Origin: Algoriphagus algorifonticola
GTDB taxonomy: Bacteria; Bacteroidota; Bacteroidia; Cytophagales; Cyclobacteriaceae
Direction of reading: 5' to 3'
Length of the DNA stretch: 64,000 nt
Assembly (NCBI RefSeq): GCF_007655305.1
Contig: NZ_VLOG01000008.1
Coordinates: 62,001-126,000 of the forward strand
Numbering within the stretch: the first letter of the stretch is position 1; every line of letters begins with the position of its first letter. Under the pieces are notes generated by a model. The model made no database searches. It saw only the letters and a list, made by a program, of their open reading frames with translations, and was not told the origin of the DNA. Shown here in pieces: positions 8,210-16,588 of this stretch. The position numbers and the translations under genes were made by a program.

Positions 8210-9070
8210 ATGGAAAAAATTATCCGTATTGCCGTTCAAAAAAGCGGTAGACTTTCAGACGATTCATTAAGCCTCATCAAAGAATGTGGCATCAAATTTT
8301 ACAATGGAACGGGGAAACTCAAGTCCACATCCACCAACTTTCCGATCGAATTCCTCTTTTTAAGAGATGACGATATTCCAGGGTATGTTGCCGATGGAGT
8401 TGCTGATTTGGGAATCGTCGGGGAAAACGAATTAGTAGAAAAAGACAAAGACGTCACTACCCTAAAAAAATTAGGATTCTCAAAGTGTAGACTTTCCTTG
8501 GCCATCCCAAAAGGTCAGGAGTATTCCGGAATAGCATATTTTCAAGGGAAAAACATTGCCACATCTTATCCTAAAATTCTTGGAGATTACCTTGAATCCA
8601 AAAATATTCAGGCATCTATCCATGAAATTTCCGGTTCAGTGGAAATTGCTCCAAGTATAGGTTTGGCAGAAGGAATTTGTGATATCGTCAGTTCAGGTTC
8701 CACTTTGATGATGAACGGTCTGAAAGAAGTGGAAGAAATATTCAGATCAGAGGCAGTTTTGATTGCCAATAAAGACCTGGAAGAATCCAAAAAGCAAATC
8801 GTAGACAAATTGCTTTTCCGAATGAATGCAGTTCAAAAAGGAAAAAGCAATAAATATGTGCTTTTGAATGCTCCAAACGAGTCTTTGGATAAAATTGTCA
8901 GCTTGATCCCGGGAATGAGAAGTCCTACCATACTTCCTTTAGCTCAAGAAGGTTGGTCATCCGTACATTCTGTATTGAATGAGGATCAATTTTGGGAAAA
9001 TATCGAGGAATTACGTGCCGCTGGTGCAGAGGGAATCTTAGTTGTCCCAATTGAAAAAATGGTGATTTAA
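8210..9070 (+). CDS. hisG: ATP phosphoribosyltransferase, long form
   Basis: First enzyme of histidine synthesis, joining ATP and PRPP to N1-phosphoribosyl-ATP. At 286 residues it is the long (HisG_L) form, so no HisZ partner is needed. The N-terminal catalytic part has VQKSGRLSDDSL and the PRPP-binding loop DIVSSGSTL. The last ~75 residues (from about KYVLLNAP to VVPIEKM) are the ACT-like domain that gives feedback inhibition by histidine. Transcription is expected from the promoter at 7983 through the leader, so this gene would be controlled both by attenuation and by product inhibition. Confidence 0.96.
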   Translation: MEKIIRIAVQKSGRLSDDSLSLIKECGIKFYNGTGKLKSTSTNFPIEFLFLRDDDIPGYVADGVADLGIVGENELVEKDKDVTTLKKLGFSKCRLSLAIPKGQEYSGIAYFQGKNIATSYPKILGDYLESKNIQASIHEISGSVEIAPSIGLAEGICDIVSSGSTLMMNGLKEVEEIFRSEAVLIANKDLEESKKQIVDKLLFRMNAVQKGKSNKYVLLNAPNESLDKIVSLIPGMRSPTILPLAQEGWSSVHSVLNEDQFWENIEELRAAGAEGILVVPIEKMVI

Positions 9071-9091
9071 ATTGCTCTTAACGCGAATAAC

Positions 9092-10387
9092 ATGAAAATA
9101 TTGGTCAATCCTGGTCCATCTTCTTGGAAAAAAGAACTTGCCAGACCGGTTTTTAAAACCAAAGAAATCAATAAAATCGTCAAGCCTATCCTAAGAAAGG
9201 TAAAACGAAGTGGAGACAAATCTCTCTATAAGTTCGCACATGAATACGATCATGTTGATCTGGATTCTTTATTGGTAGATGATACAGAAATAAAAGCAGC
9301 TGCTGCTGCCTTGGCGCCAGAGCTCAGAGAAGCTATACAAACCGCAAAAGCCAATATTGAACGCTTTCATGCTGCACAATTCAACCCTGAATTAGTAGAG
9401 GAAGTAATGCCAGGCGTGATTTGTAAAAGAAAAAGCGTTCCTATTCAAAAAGTTGGCCTATATATCCCAGGAGGAACAGCACCCCTATTTAGTACAGTTC
9501 TCATGTTGGGAGTACCGGCTAAATTAGCTGGCTGTAAAGAAATAGTGTTGTGCACCCCTCCTAATCGAGAAGGAAAAGTGCATCCGGCTATACTCTTTAC
9601 CGCCGAACTGATAGGTATTGATAAAATTGTAAAGGTAGGCGGAGCTCAAGCGATTGCTGCCTTAACTTTTGGCACAGAATCAGTGCCGGCTGTTGATAAA
9701 ATATTTGGTCCAGGAAATCAATTTGTTACCGCAGCCAAACAATTGGCGACCAAATACGGAGTTGCCATAGATATGCCTGCCGGCCCCTCTGAGGTATTGG
9801 TTTATGCTGACGAATCTGCTATTCCAGCCTTTGTTGCAGCTGATTTACTATCTCAGGCTGAGCACGGCGTAGATTCTCAGGTGGTTTTGGTAACTCATTC
9901 CGAGAAGTTTGCCAAAAAAGTCTTGAAGGAAGTTGACTCTCAGTTGGGAGATTTGTCCCGAAAAGATATTGCTAAAAAAGCTCTCAACAATTCAGTTGCT
10001 GTGGTACTGGATGATCAGGAAAGTGCATTGGCGTTAATTAATGCCTACGCTCCTGAGCATTTAATCATTGCTGTTGAAAATGAAGAAGAAGTAGTTGCAG
10101 GAATTGTCAATGCAGGATCTGTATTTATTGGGAATTACACACCAGAATCTGCAGGTGATTATGCCAGTGGCACCAACCACACACTGCCTACCTATGGCTA
10201 TGCCAAAAACTACAGCGGTGTCTCCTTGGATAGTTTCGTGAAAAAAATAACCTATCAAAAGATTACCGAAGAAGGATTAAAAAACCTTGGGCCTACAGTG
10301 GAGATTATGGCTGCTAATGAGTTGCTTGATGCTCACAAAAATGCCGTAACTATTCGTCTTAACTATTTGAAAAAGAATAAACTATGA
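9092..10387 (+). CDS. hisD: Histidinol dehydrogenase
   Basis: Zinc enzyme that oxidises L-histidinol to L-histidine in two NAD-dependent steps, the last reactions of the pathway. The 431 residues match the family. The signature KVGGAQAIAALTFGTESVP followed by DKIFGPGNQFVTAAK is intact, as are DMPAGPSEVLV, DLLSQAEHG and the C-terminal SGTNHTLPTYGYA block that contributes zinc and substrate ligands. It begins 21 bases after hisG and overlaps hisC by four bases (ATGA), so translation of hisC is probably coupled to it. Confidence 0.97.
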   Translation: MKILVNPGPSSWKKELARPVFKTKEINKIVKPILRKVKRSGDKSLYKFAHEYDHVDLDSLLVDDTEIKAAAAALAPELREAIQTAKANIERFHAAQFNPELVEEVMPGVICKRKSVPIQKVGLYIPGGTAPLFSTVLMLGVPAKLAGCKEIVLCTPPNREGKVHPAILFTAELIGIDKIVKVGGAQAIAALTFGTESVPAVDKIFGPGNQFVTAAKQLATKYGVAIDMPAGPSEVLVYADESAIPAFVAADLLSQAEHGVDSQVVLVTHSEKFAKKVLKEVDSQLGDLSRKDIAKKALNNSVAVVLDDQESALALINAYAPEHLIIAVENEEEVVAGIVNAGSVFIGNYTPESAGDYASGTNHTLPTYGYAKNYSGVSLDSFVKKITYQKITEEGLKNLGPTVEIMAANELLDAHKNAVTIRLNYLKKNKL

Positions 10388-11436
10388 GTTTTGACTTAAA
10401 CTCACTTTTAAGGCCGCATATTGTAAATTTACAGCCTTACACTTCGGCTCGTGACGAGTATACAGGCAAGGAAGGAGTCTTTTTGGATGCGAATGAAAAT
10501 CCTTACGGGTCTATAACGGATCAGGATTTCAACCGATATCCAGATCCTTACCAATCTGAACTGAAAGAGAAGATAGCTGCTATTAAAGATGTAAAACCAA
10601 GTCAGATTTTCTTGGGAAATGGGTCAGATGAAGCTATTGATTTGCTTTTTAGGGCCTTTTGTAATCCCGGAGTGGACAATGTAATCCTTTTGCCCCCTAC
10701 CTATGGAATGTATGAAGTTAGCGCTTCAATCAATGATGTAGCAGTTAAAAAAGTACCATTAACGACTGACTTCCAGTTGCAGACTGATTTGATTTTCGAA
10801 GCTATCAATGATAAAACGAAAATAATTTTTGTCTGTAGCCCGAATAATCCAAGTGGTAATAAGGTGAAAAGGTCAGATGTACTTCTGCTTCTCAAACACT
10901 TCAAGGGCTTGGTTGTAGTGGACGAGGCTTATATTGACTTCAATGATGAACCGAGTTTTACCAATCATTTGAAGGATTTCCCGAACCTCCTGGTCATGCA
11001 GACCTTTTCCAAGGCATGGGGTTTAGCTTCTTTAAGAATTGGAATGGCATTCGCTTCAGAGCAACTGATCAAAATCCTTAACAGAATTAAGCCTCCTTAT
11101 AATATTTCAGGACTAACTCAGGATACTGTCCTTGCTGCAATTGATAAGCAGGAAAAGGTGGAATCCATGATCCAAAAAATATTAGATGAAAGGGACTTTC
11201 TTGAAAAGCACTTATTGGAAATTGATGCAGTTCAAAAAATCCATCCCTCTCAAGCAAACTTCCTTCTTGTAAAAGTACCTGCAGCCAATCAGGTGTACGA
11301 GCAATTGATCGAAAATAAAATAATTGTGAGGAATCGCGCAAAGGTTCAACTTTGCGAGAATTGCCTACGGATTTCTGTTGGAACCAGGGATGAAAACAAA
11401 GCCTTTATCAAGGCCTTGAAAGCCATATTAGATTAA
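10384..11436 (+). CDS. hisC: Histidinol-phosphate aminotransferase
   Basis: PLP-dependent class I/II aminotransferase that converts imidazole-acetol phosphate to histidinol phosphate with glutamate as donor. DANENPYG near the N-terminus and NGSDEAIDLL are the substrate and PLP phosphate regions. CSPNNPSGN carries the conserved Asn, VVDEAYIDF the Asp and Tyr, and TFSKAWGLASLRIG the Schiff-base lysine. The 350 residues fit HisC. The start overlaps the hisD stop by four bases. Between this gene and hisB lies an unusual 216-base duplicated segment. Confidence 0.96.
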   Translation: MSFDLNSLLRPHIVNLQPYTSARDEYTGKEGVFLDANENPYGSITDQDFNRYPDPYQSELKEKIAAIKDVKPSQIFLGNGSDEAIDLLFRAFCNPGVDNVILLPPTYGMYEVSASINDVAVKKVPLTTDFQLQTDLIFEAINDKTKIIFVCSPNNPSGNKVKRSDVLLLLKHFKGLVVVDEAYIDFNDEPSFTNHLKDFPNLLVMQTFSKAWGLASLRIGMAFASEQLIKILNRIKPPYNISGLTQDTVLAAIDKQEKVESMIQKILDERDFLEKHLLEIDAVQKIHPSQANFLLVKVPAANQVYEQLIENKIIVRNRAKVQLCENCLRISVGTRDENKAFIKALKAILD

Positions 11437-11443
11437 TTCACTT

Positions 11444-11652
11444 ATGAAATGCCCATGAGGAAAAATCTCATACAAGGAGATGATTCCTCTGGGCATTCCA
11501 TCTGACCTTTAAAAACAAATTATAAACAGATGAAATCGAGCACGAAGGAAAACCTCACACACAGGCATGCCCCGATGTATCGGGGAACCGGTGCGACCTG
11601 CCTGCCGCAGGCAGGGATTCCATCTGACCACTGAAAAACAAATTATAAACAG
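11444..11652 (+). repeat. Degenerate tandem duplication with palindromes between hisC and hisB
   Basis: Two related units precede hisB. Both begin with ATGAAAT and an AAGGAAAA/CTCA-type stretch, contain a palindromic core, and end with ATTCCATCTGACC (11495-11507 and 11617-11629) plus an identical stretch AAAACAAATTATAAACAG leading into ATGAAA. The second copy's ATGAAA is the hisB start. Cores differ: unit 1 folds as a long hairpin (11449-11496), while unit 2 contains CCCCGATGTATCGGGG and CTGCCTGCCGCAGGCAG. The result is a duplicated hisB translation-start context separated by inserted hairpins. Unit 2 also carries a 34-codon ORF (11530-11634) that I consider incidental. Confidence 0.75.
11449..11496 (+). 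promoter_or_regulatory. Long hairpin after hisC
   Basis: Three stacked helices: ATGCCCA/TGGGCAT (11449-11455 with 11490-11496), GAGGAA/TTCCTC (11457-11462 with 11484-11489) and ATCTC/GAGAT (11465-11469 with 11477-11481). No T-run follows, so it is more likely an RNA stability or processing element, or a repeat, than a terminator. Confidence 0.5.
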
Positions 11653-12750
11653 ATGAAAAAGAAAGTATTGTTTATAGATCGTGATGGAACCATCATCAAG
11701 GAGCCACCTACTGATTTTCAGGTAGATAGTTTAGAGAAATTAGAATTTATCCCCAAAGCGATCTCAAACTTAAGAAAAATAGCAGAGGAGACTGATTATG
11801 AATTGGTTATGGTCACCAATCAAGATGGATTGGGTACCGATTCATTTCCTGAAAAGGACTTTTGGCCAGCTCAATTTAAAATGTTGAAGACTTTAGAGCA
11901 GGAAAATATTTTCTTCAAGGCCATTCATATTGACAAGACATTTGAGCATGAGAATGCACCAACCCGAAAGCCTCGAACAGGCCTGTTAACCGAATATTTT
12001 TCTGAGGAATACGATCTGGCTAATTCCTATGTAATTGGGGATCGATTAACCGATGTTCAATTGGCGGAAAACCTAGGAGCTAAAGCTATTTTCATTGGAA
12101 AAGAGCAGGAAAAAGTAGCCTTAAGCACGGAAAATTGGGATGAAATCTATGAATTCCTGAAAATGCCATCTAGGTCTGCAGAAGTAAAAAGAAAGACTTC
12201 AGAAACAGATATTTTGATTCGTCTGAATTTAGATGGCAGCGGGAAATGCGATATCTCCACTGGCCTTCATTTCTTTGATCACATGCTAGAGCAACTCGGA
12301 AAACATGGATCCACGGACTTGGAAATCAAGGTGAAAGGAGATCTTCACATCGATGAACATCATACCATAGAAGATACGGCTTTAGCTTTAGGCGAGGCTT
12401 ATTTAAAGGCTTTGGGCGATAAAAAAGGCATTTATCGATATGGCTTTCTCTTACCTATGGATGATGCTTTGGCTCAGGTGGCCATTGATTTTGGTGGAAG
12501 ACCTTGGATTGTTTGGGATGCGGAATTCAAAAGAGAAAAGGTCGGAGACATGCCGACAGAGCTCTTTTATCATTTCTTCAAATCATTTTCAGATACCTCT
12601 AAGTGTAATCTAAATATCAAGGTTGAAGGAGATAATGAGCACCATAAAATTGAGGCAATTTTCAAAGGATTGGCCCGAGCTATCAAAATGGCAGTGACAA
12701 GAGATCCTAGAAATATCAATCAATTACCAAGTACTAAAGGGGTTTTGTAG
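11653..12750 (+). CDS. hisB: Bifunctional histidinol-phosphatase / imidazoleglycerol-phosphate dehydratase
   Basis: Fused enzyme for two histidine steps. Residues about 1-170 are the HAD-type histidinol phosphatase, with [10 protein letters not shown] as motif I, VTNQDG as motif II and [14 protein letters not shown] as the C-terminal acidic motif. Residues about 175-365 are the imidazoleglycerol-phosphate dehydratase, with [30 protein letters not shown] and [17 protein letters not shown] providing the manganese-binding His/Glu pairs. Fusion occurs in enterobacteria and many Bacteroidota. The gene is followed by a terminator at 12771 rather than by hisHAFI. Confidence 0.97.
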   Translation: MKKKVLFIDRDGTIIKEPPTDFQVDSLEKLEFIPKAISNLRKIAEETDYELVMVTNQDGLGTDSFPEKDFWPAQFKMLKTLEQENIFFKAIHIDKTFEHENAPTRKPRTGLLTEYFSEEYDLANSYVIGDRLTDVQLAENLGAKAIFIGKEQEKVALSTENWDEIYEFLKMPSRSAEVKRKTSETDILIRLNLDGSGKCDISTGLHFFDHMLEQLGKHGSTDLEIKVKGDLHIDEHHTIEDTALALGEAYLKALGDKKGIYRYGFLLPMDDALAQVAIDFGGRPWIVWDAEFKREKVGDMPTELFYHFFKSFSDTSKCNLNIKVEGDNEHHKIEAIFKGLARAIKMAVTRDPRNINQLPSTKGVL

Positions 12751-12770
12751 GCTTACAAGCTCAACATTTT

Positions 12771-12824
12771 CAAAGGGTTGAAAAATAATTTTTATTAAAT
12801 TGTTTTTTAACCCTTTGTTTTTTT
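12771..12824 (+). terminator. Terminator closing the his operon
   Basis: CAAAGGGTTGAAAAA (12771-12785) pairs with TTTTTTAACCCTTTG (12803-12817), allowing one G-T pair, then T7. Loop is 17 bases. This strong terminator ends the operon after hisB and shows the TPR gene that follows is separate. Confidence 0.85.
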
Positions 12825-12836
12825 GTTTATTTAGGT

Positions 12837-13634
12837 ATGCTACGAAAAATACATAAACCGACTGTTCTATTTTTGCTCCTGATTCTTTCATCTTGTTCCT
12901 CAGATCTTTTTCAGGCAGAGCAGCTGTTTTACAAAAAACAATATGAGGAAGCCATTTCGGAACTGAATAAATATCTTTTCTTGCATATCACTGATATTAA
13001 AGCTTTACATCTAAGGGCCAGGTCCTATGAGGAGTTGGACAAGACAGATGAAGCGATTCAAGACTATGAACGAATAATATCTATCAAACCTGATTATGCT
13101 CAAGCTTTTGCAGGAATAGGGAAAATTTTATTTGAACAGGAAAAGTATAAAGATGCAGAATTAGCACTTTTAAAAGCAGCTAAGCTGGACCCTGTTGATT
13201 ACGAAATCCTTTATTTGGTGGGCAGGGCTTTAATGATGACCGAAGATTACAAAACAGCCAATAAATTCTTTGACAGAGCAAAAGAAATTAACCCCAAAGA
13301 TGCCAAACTTTATTTTTATCAAGGAATGGCCAGGGCCTATATAGGAGACCCATTAGGCTGTGCGGCTTCCTTTAATACTTATGTTCAAAAAGAGCCAAAC
13401 AATGCCGTAGCTGTGTACAACAGAGGTTTTGCATACCTCCATTTAGGTTACTTGGAATATGCCCTAGAGGACTTTGAACAAGTTTTAAAGTTTAATCCAA
13501 ATCATACAGAAGCCCTCGCAAAAAAGGGAATCTGTATGGCTAAAATGGGTAATTCTGATGGATGTATTTATATACAGCAAGCTGCCAGAAAAGGCTCAGA
13601 TTATGCCCAAAGTCATTTAGATATTTGTTCTTAA
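12837..13634 (+). CDS. TPR-repeat lipoprotein
   Basis: Membrane-anchored tetratricopeptide protein of unknown role. The signal peptide ends in LSSC (Cys20). The remaining ~240 residues are about six or seven TPR units, recognisable by repeats such as ALHLRARSYEELDKTDEAIQ, AQAFAGIGKILFEQEKYKDA and AVYNRGFAYLHLGYLEYALE. The last unit resembles a Sel1-like end (YIQQAARKGSDYA). Such proteins usually scaffold protein complexes. It begins 13 bases after the his terminator and overlaps the converging ATP-grasp gene by four bases at its stop. Confidence 0.85.
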   Translation: MLRKIHKPTVLFLLLILSSCSSDLFQAEQLFYKKQYEEAISELNKYLFLHITDIKALHLRARSYEELDKTDEAIQDYERIISIKPDYAQAFAGIGKILFEQEKYKDAELALLKAAKLDPVDYEILYLVGRALMMTEDYKTANKFFDRAKEINPKDAKLYFYQGMARAYIGDPLGCAASFNTYVQKEPNNAVAVYNRGFAYLHLGYLEYALEDFEQVLKFNPNHTEALAKKGICMAKMGNSDGCIYIQQAARKGSDYAQSHLDICS

Positions 13635-14509
13635 AGCAACCTTTCGCTCAAGGCTTGGATGTAATTTGGTATGGCTTGAGGTGTAAGAGCTAAGAATAAA
13701 TAAGGCTCGATAAGCTCTAACTCCATCAGGTGAAATTTACCATCTACCATAACCCCGTCTACTCTGGCGTAAAGCGAATTCGAAGCAAATTCTCTTACAA
13801 ATGATTTGGCCGATTCCAACATCTCGGGACTCGGCTCTATAACTTGAATTGTTCCCCCAAAATAATGCTGAACACGAAAATCTTCTTTTGCTGGAGTTTT
13901 CAAAACAGCATGAGACAATTTTCCATTGAAAAATATCATAGAATACTCTCCTACTTCAGCCACTTCCCTGATATAGGGTTGAACCAAAAAAGACTCATTT
14001 TCAAGTAAGTGATCTACTTTATCACTGTAATTCCCCCAATCTATCAGGGGAATTTTCAAGGTGTTTTTTGCGCCACCACTGATCAATGGTTTGACGACTA
14101 CAATATCCGAAGACATTGCCTTTTGAATTTCAGTCAATGAAGCTTTACTCCCTTTCTCCAGTAGCTTTCCCGCAATTACCGGAAAGCCTCTTTCTTCAAT
14201 TTCAAGCAAATAGGCCTTATTACTGTTCCATCGAATGGTATCCAAATCGTTTAAAACAGGAATTCCCAATTCCTTAATTTTTTCAATCCAAGTGAGAAAT
14301 TCAGGATAATAGTCAAAATAGTCCCAAACAGATTTAACCAGTAGGAATGAAAAATCTTCCCAGTTTACACTTGGATCAGACCAAGCAACAATCCGATTGG
14401 GAACCCCCAAATCATCTAATATTCCAGATAAAATCTCGTCTTCGTTGACGGTATTTGTATCGTAAGCTCCGGTGGAAAAATAACTGACTATAGCAACAGA
14501 CTGATTCAT
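13631..14509 (-). CDS. ATP-grasp (RimK/glutathione-synthetase-like) ligase of unknown substrate
   Basis: A 292-residue protein with ATP-grasp features: an N-terminal pre-ATP-grasp part with KSVWDYFDYYPEFLTW, the nucleotide-binding segments VVVKPLISGGAKNT and FLVQPYIREVAEVGEYSM, and the C-terminal metal ligands ARVDGVMVDGKFHLMELELIEPYLF (Asp/Glu pairs). These enzymes join a carboxylate to an amine or thiol through an acyl phosphate. RimK-like or glutathione-synthetase-like homologues of this size occur as orphans in many bacteria, and the substrate is unknown. A -7 element precedes it at 14524-14531. It is convergent with the TPR gene and divergent from the mannosyltransferase gene. Confidence 0.8.
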   Translation of the reverse strand: MNQSVAIVSYFSTGAYDTNTVNEDEILSGILDDLGVPNRIVAWSDPSVNWEDFSFLLVKSVWDYFDYYPEFLTWIEKIKELGIPVLNDLDTIRWNSNKAYLLEIEERGFPVIAGKLLEKGSKASLTEIQKAMSSDIVVVKPLISGGAKNTLKIPLIDWGNYSDKVDHLLENESFLVQPYIREVAEVGEYSMIFFNGKLSHAVLKTPAKEDFRVQHYFGGTIQVIEPSPEMLESAKSFVREFASNSLYARVDGVMVDGKFHLMELELIEPYLFLALTPQAIPNYIQALSERLL

Positions 14510-14523
14510 ATCTTATTTTTTGG

Positions 14524-14531
14524 CAAAAGTA
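14524..14531 (-). promoter_or_regulatory. -7 element for the ATP-grasp gene
   Basis: TACTTTTG on the minus strand (14531-14524) exactly matches TAnnTTTG, 15 bases upstream of the ATG at 14509. The -33 box at the correct spacing is only TTTA. Confidence 0.4.
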
Positions 14532-14583
14532 GTCTTTAAGGAAAATTTGTAAATACCATTCTTCAAAAACCGTTAGTAAACCT

Positions 14584-14591
14584 TACTTTTG
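14584..14591 (+). promoter_or_regulatory. -7 element for the mannosyltransferase gene
   Basis: TACTTTTG matches TAnnTTTG, 13 bases upstream of the ATG at 14605. Together with the minus-strand copy at 14524 it makes a compact divergent promoter. No clear -33 box is visible. Confidence 0.4.
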
Positions 14592-14604
14592 ATTTTCGGA
14601 AAAA

Positions 14605-15384
14605 ATGAAGCACCAAAAATTAGTCATCATCCCCACCTACAATGAAATCGAAAACATTCCTGCAATGATTTCGAAGGTCATGGATTTAGAGGGAGATTTT
14701 GAACTTTTAATCATAGACGATCAATCACCTGACGGAACAGCTGAGGCAGTGAAAAGTCTTCAGGCATCATTTCCAGAAAGACTACATTTGATTGAACGAA
14801 AAGGCAAATTGGGATTAGGCACAGCCTATATCACTGGATTCAAATGGGCTTTGAAAAATGGCTATGACTACATTTTTGAAATGGATGCAGATTTTTCTCA
14901 CAATCCCAAAGATTTGATCCGACTCTATGAAGCTTGCGCGGAACAAGGATTCGACCTGTGTATAGGCTCTCGATATATCACAGGTGTGAATGTAGTCAAC
15001 TGGCCAATTGGAAGGGTTTTGATGTCTTATTTTGCTTCAGTTTATGTGAAATTCATCACTGGCTTACCCATCAAAGATGCCACTGCAGGCTTTAAATGTT
15101 ATCACAGGTCCGTTCTTGCGGGGATCAATTTGGATGAAATCAGATTTATTGGTTATGCATTCCAAATTGAAATGAAATTCACTGCCTGGAAGCTAGGATT
15201 TAAGATTAAGGAGGTTCCGATTATCTTTACTGACAGAACCAAAGGCACTTCAAAAATGAGCTCTGGAATATTCCAGGAAGCAGTTTTTGGTGTGATTTGG
15301 ATGAAAATCAAAAGTATTTTTTCTCCTTACCGCCTTAATCAAAACGTATTGACTGGATTGGATTTACCCGAGAAATCACAATAA
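14605..15384 (+). CDS. Polyprenol monophosphomannose synthase (family 2 glycosyltransferase)
   Basis: GT2 enzyme that transfers mannose from GDP-mannose to a polyprenyl phosphate at the inner face of the membrane. IIPTYNEIENIPAMI, LIIDDQSPDGT and the catalytic EMDADFSHNP (DXD) are intact, followed by GSRYITGVNVVNWPIGRV, typical of the DPM1/Ppm1 branch. GFKCYHR and KEVPIIFTDRTKGTSKMS are the acceptor-side motifs. The 259 residues fit the soluble, single-domain form without a C-terminal membrane domain. Its last 50 bases overlap the converging permease gene. Confidence 0.9.
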   Translation: MKHQKLVIIPTYNEIENIPAMISKVMDLEGDFELLIIDDQSPDGTAEAVKSLQASFPERLHLIERKGKLGLGTAYITGFKWALKNGYDYIFEMDADFSHNPKDLIRLYEACAEQGFDLCIGSRYITGVNVVNWPIGRVLMSYFASVYVKFITGLPIKDATAGFKCYHRSVLAGINLDEIRFIGYAFQIEMKFTAWKLGFKIKEVPIIFTDRTKGTSKMSSGIFQEAVFGVIWMKIKSIFSPYRLNQNVLTGLDLPEKSQ

Positions 15385-16549
15385 CAGGAATCCACAAAAC
15401 TGCTGCAGTTAAGATAGTAATACCCAAATTGATGGCTATAAAAACAGGCCAATTCCAGTCAATGGGCACATAACTCATATAATAACTTTCCGCATCTAAA
15501 GGAATCAAGTTGAAAGTGGATTGAAGAAAACCTAGACCCAAGCCAACCGCATTTCCGATCAGTAGGCCTCTTCCCAAAATGCGAATTCCATTCCAGAAAA
15601 ATATTCTTCTAATCTGCGCATTTTTAGCACCCAAGGCTTTCAACAAACCAATCATCTGAGTTCTTTCCATAATGAGAATAAAGAGAATGGCTCCCATGTT
15701 GAAAACAGCTACAAAACCAATTAAAGTGATAAAGACATATACATTGGTATCCAGTAACTTAAGCCAGTCAAAAATCTCTAGGTACTTATCTTGAGAATTG
15801 ATCAATTTTAAATCCAAATCCAGGATATTCTCCATCTCAGATACTTGTTGGGAATTAGGTTGCTCCTTGACAAATACTTCCAAACCACCAACTTGCTCAG
15901 GCTTCCAGCCATTCAAATTTCTAATCGTCTGAAGCTCACCTATGACAATTTTTTCATCAAAATTTTCCAGAAAAGTTTCATAAATCCCAACTACCTCTAC
16001 CCTTCTGTATCGTGGTGGATCCTGCACAAAATAGAGGATGATTTTATCGCCTACATTTAAAAGCAATCTATTGGCAATCAGACGGCTAAGCATTACTTCG
16101 TTAGAAGTTCCTTCTTCAGGAATTTTGATAAGCCTTCCAGATACCAAATACTTTTTAAAAGTCAGTGTATCAAAGTCTTGCCCCACACCTTTCATCAAGA
16201 TTCCTTCTACTTCCTGATCGCCTTTAATGAGTGCTGCCTTATGCGCAAAGGACTGAATTCTCTCTACGAAGTCCAGATTATGATAATTCTTTGCAAAATC
16301 GCTTTCCAGTGAAAAAGGAGCCTCCTCAAAAGCATTACTCATGGTAAAACGTTGTACCTGATAATGACCTGTAAAGCCATAAACCTTATCAGCAACAGTT
16401 TTTTGAAACCCTCCCAAAACCATAAAGGCAAGGATGGAAACAGCCACCCCCAATGCCAAACTTCCCACTGCTATCCCATGAATGGTTGCAGAGAAGCCGC
16501 CTGCACGGCGAAAACTGATTCTTTTAGCAATGAAATAGGAAAGGTTCAA
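15335..16549 (-). CDS. ABC transporter permease, LolC/LolE-like (FtsX/MacB fold)
   Basis: Inner-membrane permease of the lipoprotein-releasing or MacB type. One helix lies at about residues 22-48 (GIAVGSLALGVAVSILAFMVL), then a large periplasmic domain (about 50-265), then three helices in the C-terminal FtsX domain, with QMIGLLKALGAKNAQIRRIF as the coupling segment. NLSYFIAKRISFRRAGG is a conserved LolC/E-type N-terminus. In this frame the start is TTG at 16549; no upstream ATG or GTG is better placed. No ATPase gene is adjacent, so the LolD-like partner must lie elsewhere. The 3' end overlaps the mannosyltransferase by 50 bases. Confidence 0.87.
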   Translation of the reverse strand: MNLSYFIAKRISFRRAGGFSATIHGIAVGSLALGVAVSILAFMVLGGFQKTVADKVYGFTGHYQVQRFTMSNAFEEAPFSLESDFAKNYHNLDFVERIQSFAHKAALIKGDQEVEGILMKGVGQDFDTLTFKKYLVSGRLIKIPEEGTSNEVMLSRLIANRLLLNVGDKIILYFVQDPPRYRRVEVVGIYETFLENFDEKIVIGELQTIRNLNGWKPEQVGGLEVFVKEQPNSQQVSEMENILDLDLKLINSQDKYLEIFDWLKLLDTNVYVFITLIGFVAVFNMGAILFILIMERTQMIGLLKALGAKNAQIRRIFFWNGIRILGRGLLIGNAVGLGLGFLQSTFNLIPLDAESYYMSYVPIDWNWPVFIAINLGITILTAAVLWIPVIVISRVNPIQSIRFD

Positions 16550-16588
16550 TGGAGTGATTTAATTTGTCTAAACACAGCGCAAAATAGC

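Noticed and set aside
11530-11634. 34-codon ORF (begins MKSSTKENLTHRHAP) upstream of hisB, with two His codons
   Set aside because: It lies across palindromes and a duplication, its composition is poor, and two isolated His codons do not make a leader. I treat it as a by-product of the repeat.
16352-16588. Longer start for the NamZ-like gene
   Set aside because: It lies on the opposite strand of the permease coding region and lacks a signal peptide; ATG 16589 begins a clean signal peptide.
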